Assembly (NCBI GenBank): GCA_964458605.1
Contig: CAYWLS010000031.1
Location: 1 to 42,611, forward strand
Direction of reading: 5' to 3'
Length of the DNA: 42,611 bases
From: JBBSNV01 sp964458605
Lineage (GTDB): Bacteria > Pseudomonadota > Alphaproteobacteria > Reyranellales > JAQSWP01
The translations under genes and the position numbers were made by a program. Shown here piece after piece: positions 41,094 through 42,611 of the stretch. The notes under the pieces were generated by a model. The model was not told the origin of the DNA. It saw only the letters and a program-made list of their open reading frames with translations, and searched no databases. The stretch's first letter is position 1. Each line of letters begins with the position of its first letter.

Positions 41094-42110
41094 ATGCGCT
41101 CGATCGTGCAGACGGTGCTGGGCCCGATCCCGGTCGCGGAACTGGGCCGCACCCTGATCCACGAGCATCTCTACATCGCCTTTCCCGGCGCCGCGCTGGA
41201 GGACGACGGCTTCAACCGCCGCGCCTTCGTCGACGACGCGGTGCGGCGCATGAAGGACCTGGTGGCGCTGGGCGTGCGCAGCCTGGTCGATCCCTGCCCG
41301 GTCGAGCTGGGTCGCGATCCGGAGCTGATGGCCGAGATCTCCCAGCGCGCCGGCATCAACGTGATCTGCACCACCGGCTTCTATTTCGAGGCGCTGGGCC
41401 TGCCGATCTACTGGCGCTTCCGCTCGGCCGAGGAGATCGGCGAATTCTACATCCGCGAGATCGAGCGCGGCATCGGCAACACCGGCATCCGGCCCGGCGC
41501 CATCAAGGCGGCCAGCGGCAAGCCCGCCATCTCCGAGCAGGAGGCCAAGTTCCTGGCCGCCGCCGCCATGGCCAGCCAGGCGACCGGCCTGCCGATCATC
41601 ACCCATACCGAGGACGGCTGTTGCGGGCCCGAGCAGCAGGCGCTGTTCGCCCGCCACGGCGCCAATCTGCACCAGTGCCTGATCGGCCATAGCTGCGGCA
41701 ATCCCGACCCGGCCTATCACAAGCGCATCTGCCAGGGCGGCAGCTATATCGGCTTCGACCGCATCGGCGCGCCGATGTTCGTCAAGGACGCGGTGCGTGC
41801 CGACAACGTCAAGCGCCTGGTCGAGGGCGGCTGGGCCGGCCGGCTGCTGCTGAGCCAGGACCGGTCCTGCCTGACCCGCGGCAAGCCGTTCCATCCGCTG
41901 CCGGAAAAGATCCTGCCCAAGGTCGAGGCGCTGAAGCGGGCCGGCGACTGGCCGGCGCCGCAGACCTACCTGTTCACCCATTTCCTGCCCATGCTGCGCG
42001 AGCGCGGCATCGGCCAGGACACGATCGACGGCATTCTGGACGAGAACCCGCGGCGTTTCTTCGCCGGCGAGACATTCGAATTAGGGGCACGAATTAGGGG
42101 CGCGAATTAG
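41094..42110 (+). CDS. Phosphotriesterase-like amidohydrolase
   Basis: The 338-residue TIM-barrel hydrolase has the binuclear-metal residues of the phosphotriesterase family: HEH in LIHEHLYI, the candidate carbamylated Lys in GAIKAASGK, THTEDG, IGHS and Asp in LSQDRS. Many members are lactonases rather than true phosphotriesterases; a lactone substrate is likely here (inference). AGGAGC lies 5 bases before the ATG at 41094. Its 3' end runs into 13-bp tandem repeats that set its last ten residues. The dehydrogenase at 42122 follows 11 bases later. Confidence 0.9.
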   Translation: MRSIVQTVLGPIPVAELGRTLIHEHLYIAFPGAALEDDGFNRRAFVDDAVRRMKDLVALGVRSLVDPCPVELGRDPELMAEISQRAGINVICTTGFYFEALGLPIYWRFRSAEEIGEFYIREIERGIGNTGIRPGAIKAASGKPAISEQEAKFLAAAAMASQATGLPIITHTEDGCCGPEQQALFARHGANLHQCLIGHSCGNPDPAYHKRICQGGSYIGFDRIGAPMFVKDAVRADNVKRLVEGGWAGRLLLSQDRSCLTRGKPFHPLPEKILPKVEALKRAGDWPAPQTYLFTHFLPMLRERGIGQDTIDGILDENPRRFFAGETFELGARIRGAN

Positions 42111-42116
42111 GGGAGA
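42078..42116 (+). repeat. Three 13-bp tandem repeats across a stop/start junction
   Basis: Units GAATTAGGGGCAC (42078-42090), GAATTAGGGGCGC (42091-42103) and GAATTAGGGGAGA (42104-42116) are tandem. Because 13 is not a multiple of three, each copy is read in a different frame; the third supplies the TAG stop (42108-42110) and then the purine-rich binding site GGGGAGAGAG of the next gene. Confidence 0.85.
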
Positions 42117-42121
42117 GAGAA

Positions 42122-42611
42122 ATGGCTGGGCGTGTTGAAGGCAAGGTGGCGCTGATCACCGGCGGCGCCTCGGGGCTGGGCGAGAACGCGGCGCTGCTGA
42201 TGGCCGAGGAGGGCGCCCGCATCGTCGTCGCCGATATCGACGAGGACAAGGGCCGCGCCGTGACGGACAGGCTGGGCGCCGCCGGCCATTTCGTGAAGCT
42301 CGACGTCACCAGCGAGGAACAGTGGATCGCCGCCATCGCCGCCGCGGTGGGCAGATTCGGCGCCCTGCACGTGCTGGTCAATTCCGCCGGCATCGGCCTG
42401 ACCAAGACGGTCGAGGAGCTGACCTTCGCCGAATGGCGCAAGGTCCACGCCATCGACCTGGACGGCGTGTTCCTGGGCTGCAAATACGGCGTCGGCGAGA
42501 TCAAGAAGCACACCGCCACGCTGGGCGGCTCGATCGTCAACATCTCCTCGATCGCCGGCATCATCGCCGGCGCCAACATGGCGGCCTACAACTCGGCCAA
42601 GGCCGGCGTGC
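42122..42611 (+). CDS. Short-chain dehydrogenase/reductase (partial, cut by window end)
   Basis: The first 163 codons encode a classical SDR Rossmann domain: cofactor motif TGGASGLG near residue 14, NSAG, the catalytic Ser in NISSIAG and the YNSAK active site just before the edge. The Asp after the second strand (VVADIDEDKG) favours NAD over NADP. GGGGAGAGAGAA precedes ATG 42122. It is probably co-transcribed with the phosphotriesterase-like gene. The remaining C-terminal third, which shapes substrate choice, is outside the window. Confidence 0.93.
   Translation, partial: MAGRVEGKVALITGGASGLGENAALLMAEEGARIVVADIDEDKGRAVTDRLGAAGHFVKLDVTSEEQWIAAIAAAVGRFGALHVLVNSAGIGLTKTVEELTFAEWRKVHAIDLDGVFLGCKYGVGEIKKHTATLGGSIVNISSIAGIIAGANMAAYNSAKAGV

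Overview
The window is a high-GC stretch of an alphaproteobacterial chromosome. The gene content points there: CoxLMS-type molybdenum hydroxylases, CaiB-type CoA transferases, ACAD10-like phosphotransferases, many acyl-CoA enzymes, and palindromic intergenic repeats beginning TAGAGCGGATCA. I cannot name the genus. No replication, phage, IS or CRISPR machinery is visible. Genes are densely packed on both strands, with GTG and TTG starts in places.

Layout. (1) 1-5000: a secreted repeat protein convergent with a flavin monooxygenase, then a short promoter/small-ORF/terminator unit. (2) 5027-7050: tRNA-His, a 49-codon ORF, a GNAT acetyltransferase on the minus strand, and an rtcB RNA-ligase gene ruined by a large internal deletion and a frameshift. 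(3) 7064-12992: a probable catabolic operon of EthD-like protein, alpha/beta hydrolase, molybdenum hydroxylase large, FAD and 2Fe-2S subunits, GntR regulator and carboxymuconolactone-decarboxylase-like protein. Its last four junctions are stop/start overlaps. (4) 13369-19527: DEAD-box helicase, flavodoxin-type reductase, acyl-CoA ligase with a rhodanese, a decayed hydrolase remnant and argC. (5) 19711-27746: a molybdopterin oxidoreductase, a DapA-family aldolase/lyase, a second acyl-CoA ligase, an Ldh2-type dehydrogenase, a DUF3237-like protein and an alkylsulfatase-like metallo-hydrolase. (6) 27880-37166: two small secreted proteins (one Ivy-like) and acyl-CoA metabolism genes (CoA transferase, phosphotransferase, TetR, enoyl-CoA hydratase, SnoaL-like, MaoC-like). 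These are interrupted at 32350-35243 by a clearly AT-richer pair: a trypsin-like peptidase and a P-loop ATPase. (7) 37200-42611: a ChaC-like protein, three tandem EamA transporters, a phosphotriesterase-like hydrolase and a short-chain dehydrogenase cut by the window edge.

How the genes work together. Most of the window encodes degradation of organic acids or aromatics: molybdenum hydroxylation, hydrolysis, decarboxylation, CoA activation or transfer, hydration and dehydrogenation, under GntR and TetR regulators. The most unusual element is the AT-rich peptidase/ATPase pair, which looks horizontally acquired and has the composition expected of an anti-phage or conflict module; this is an inference. 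Other points worth attention are the Glu-to-Gln change at the presumed catalytic base of the molybdenum subunit, a Gln in place of the first zinc-binding His in the metallo-hydrolase, the doubly broken rtcB, several exact short tandem repeats, and palindromic elements in all four of the long gaps between convergent genes.
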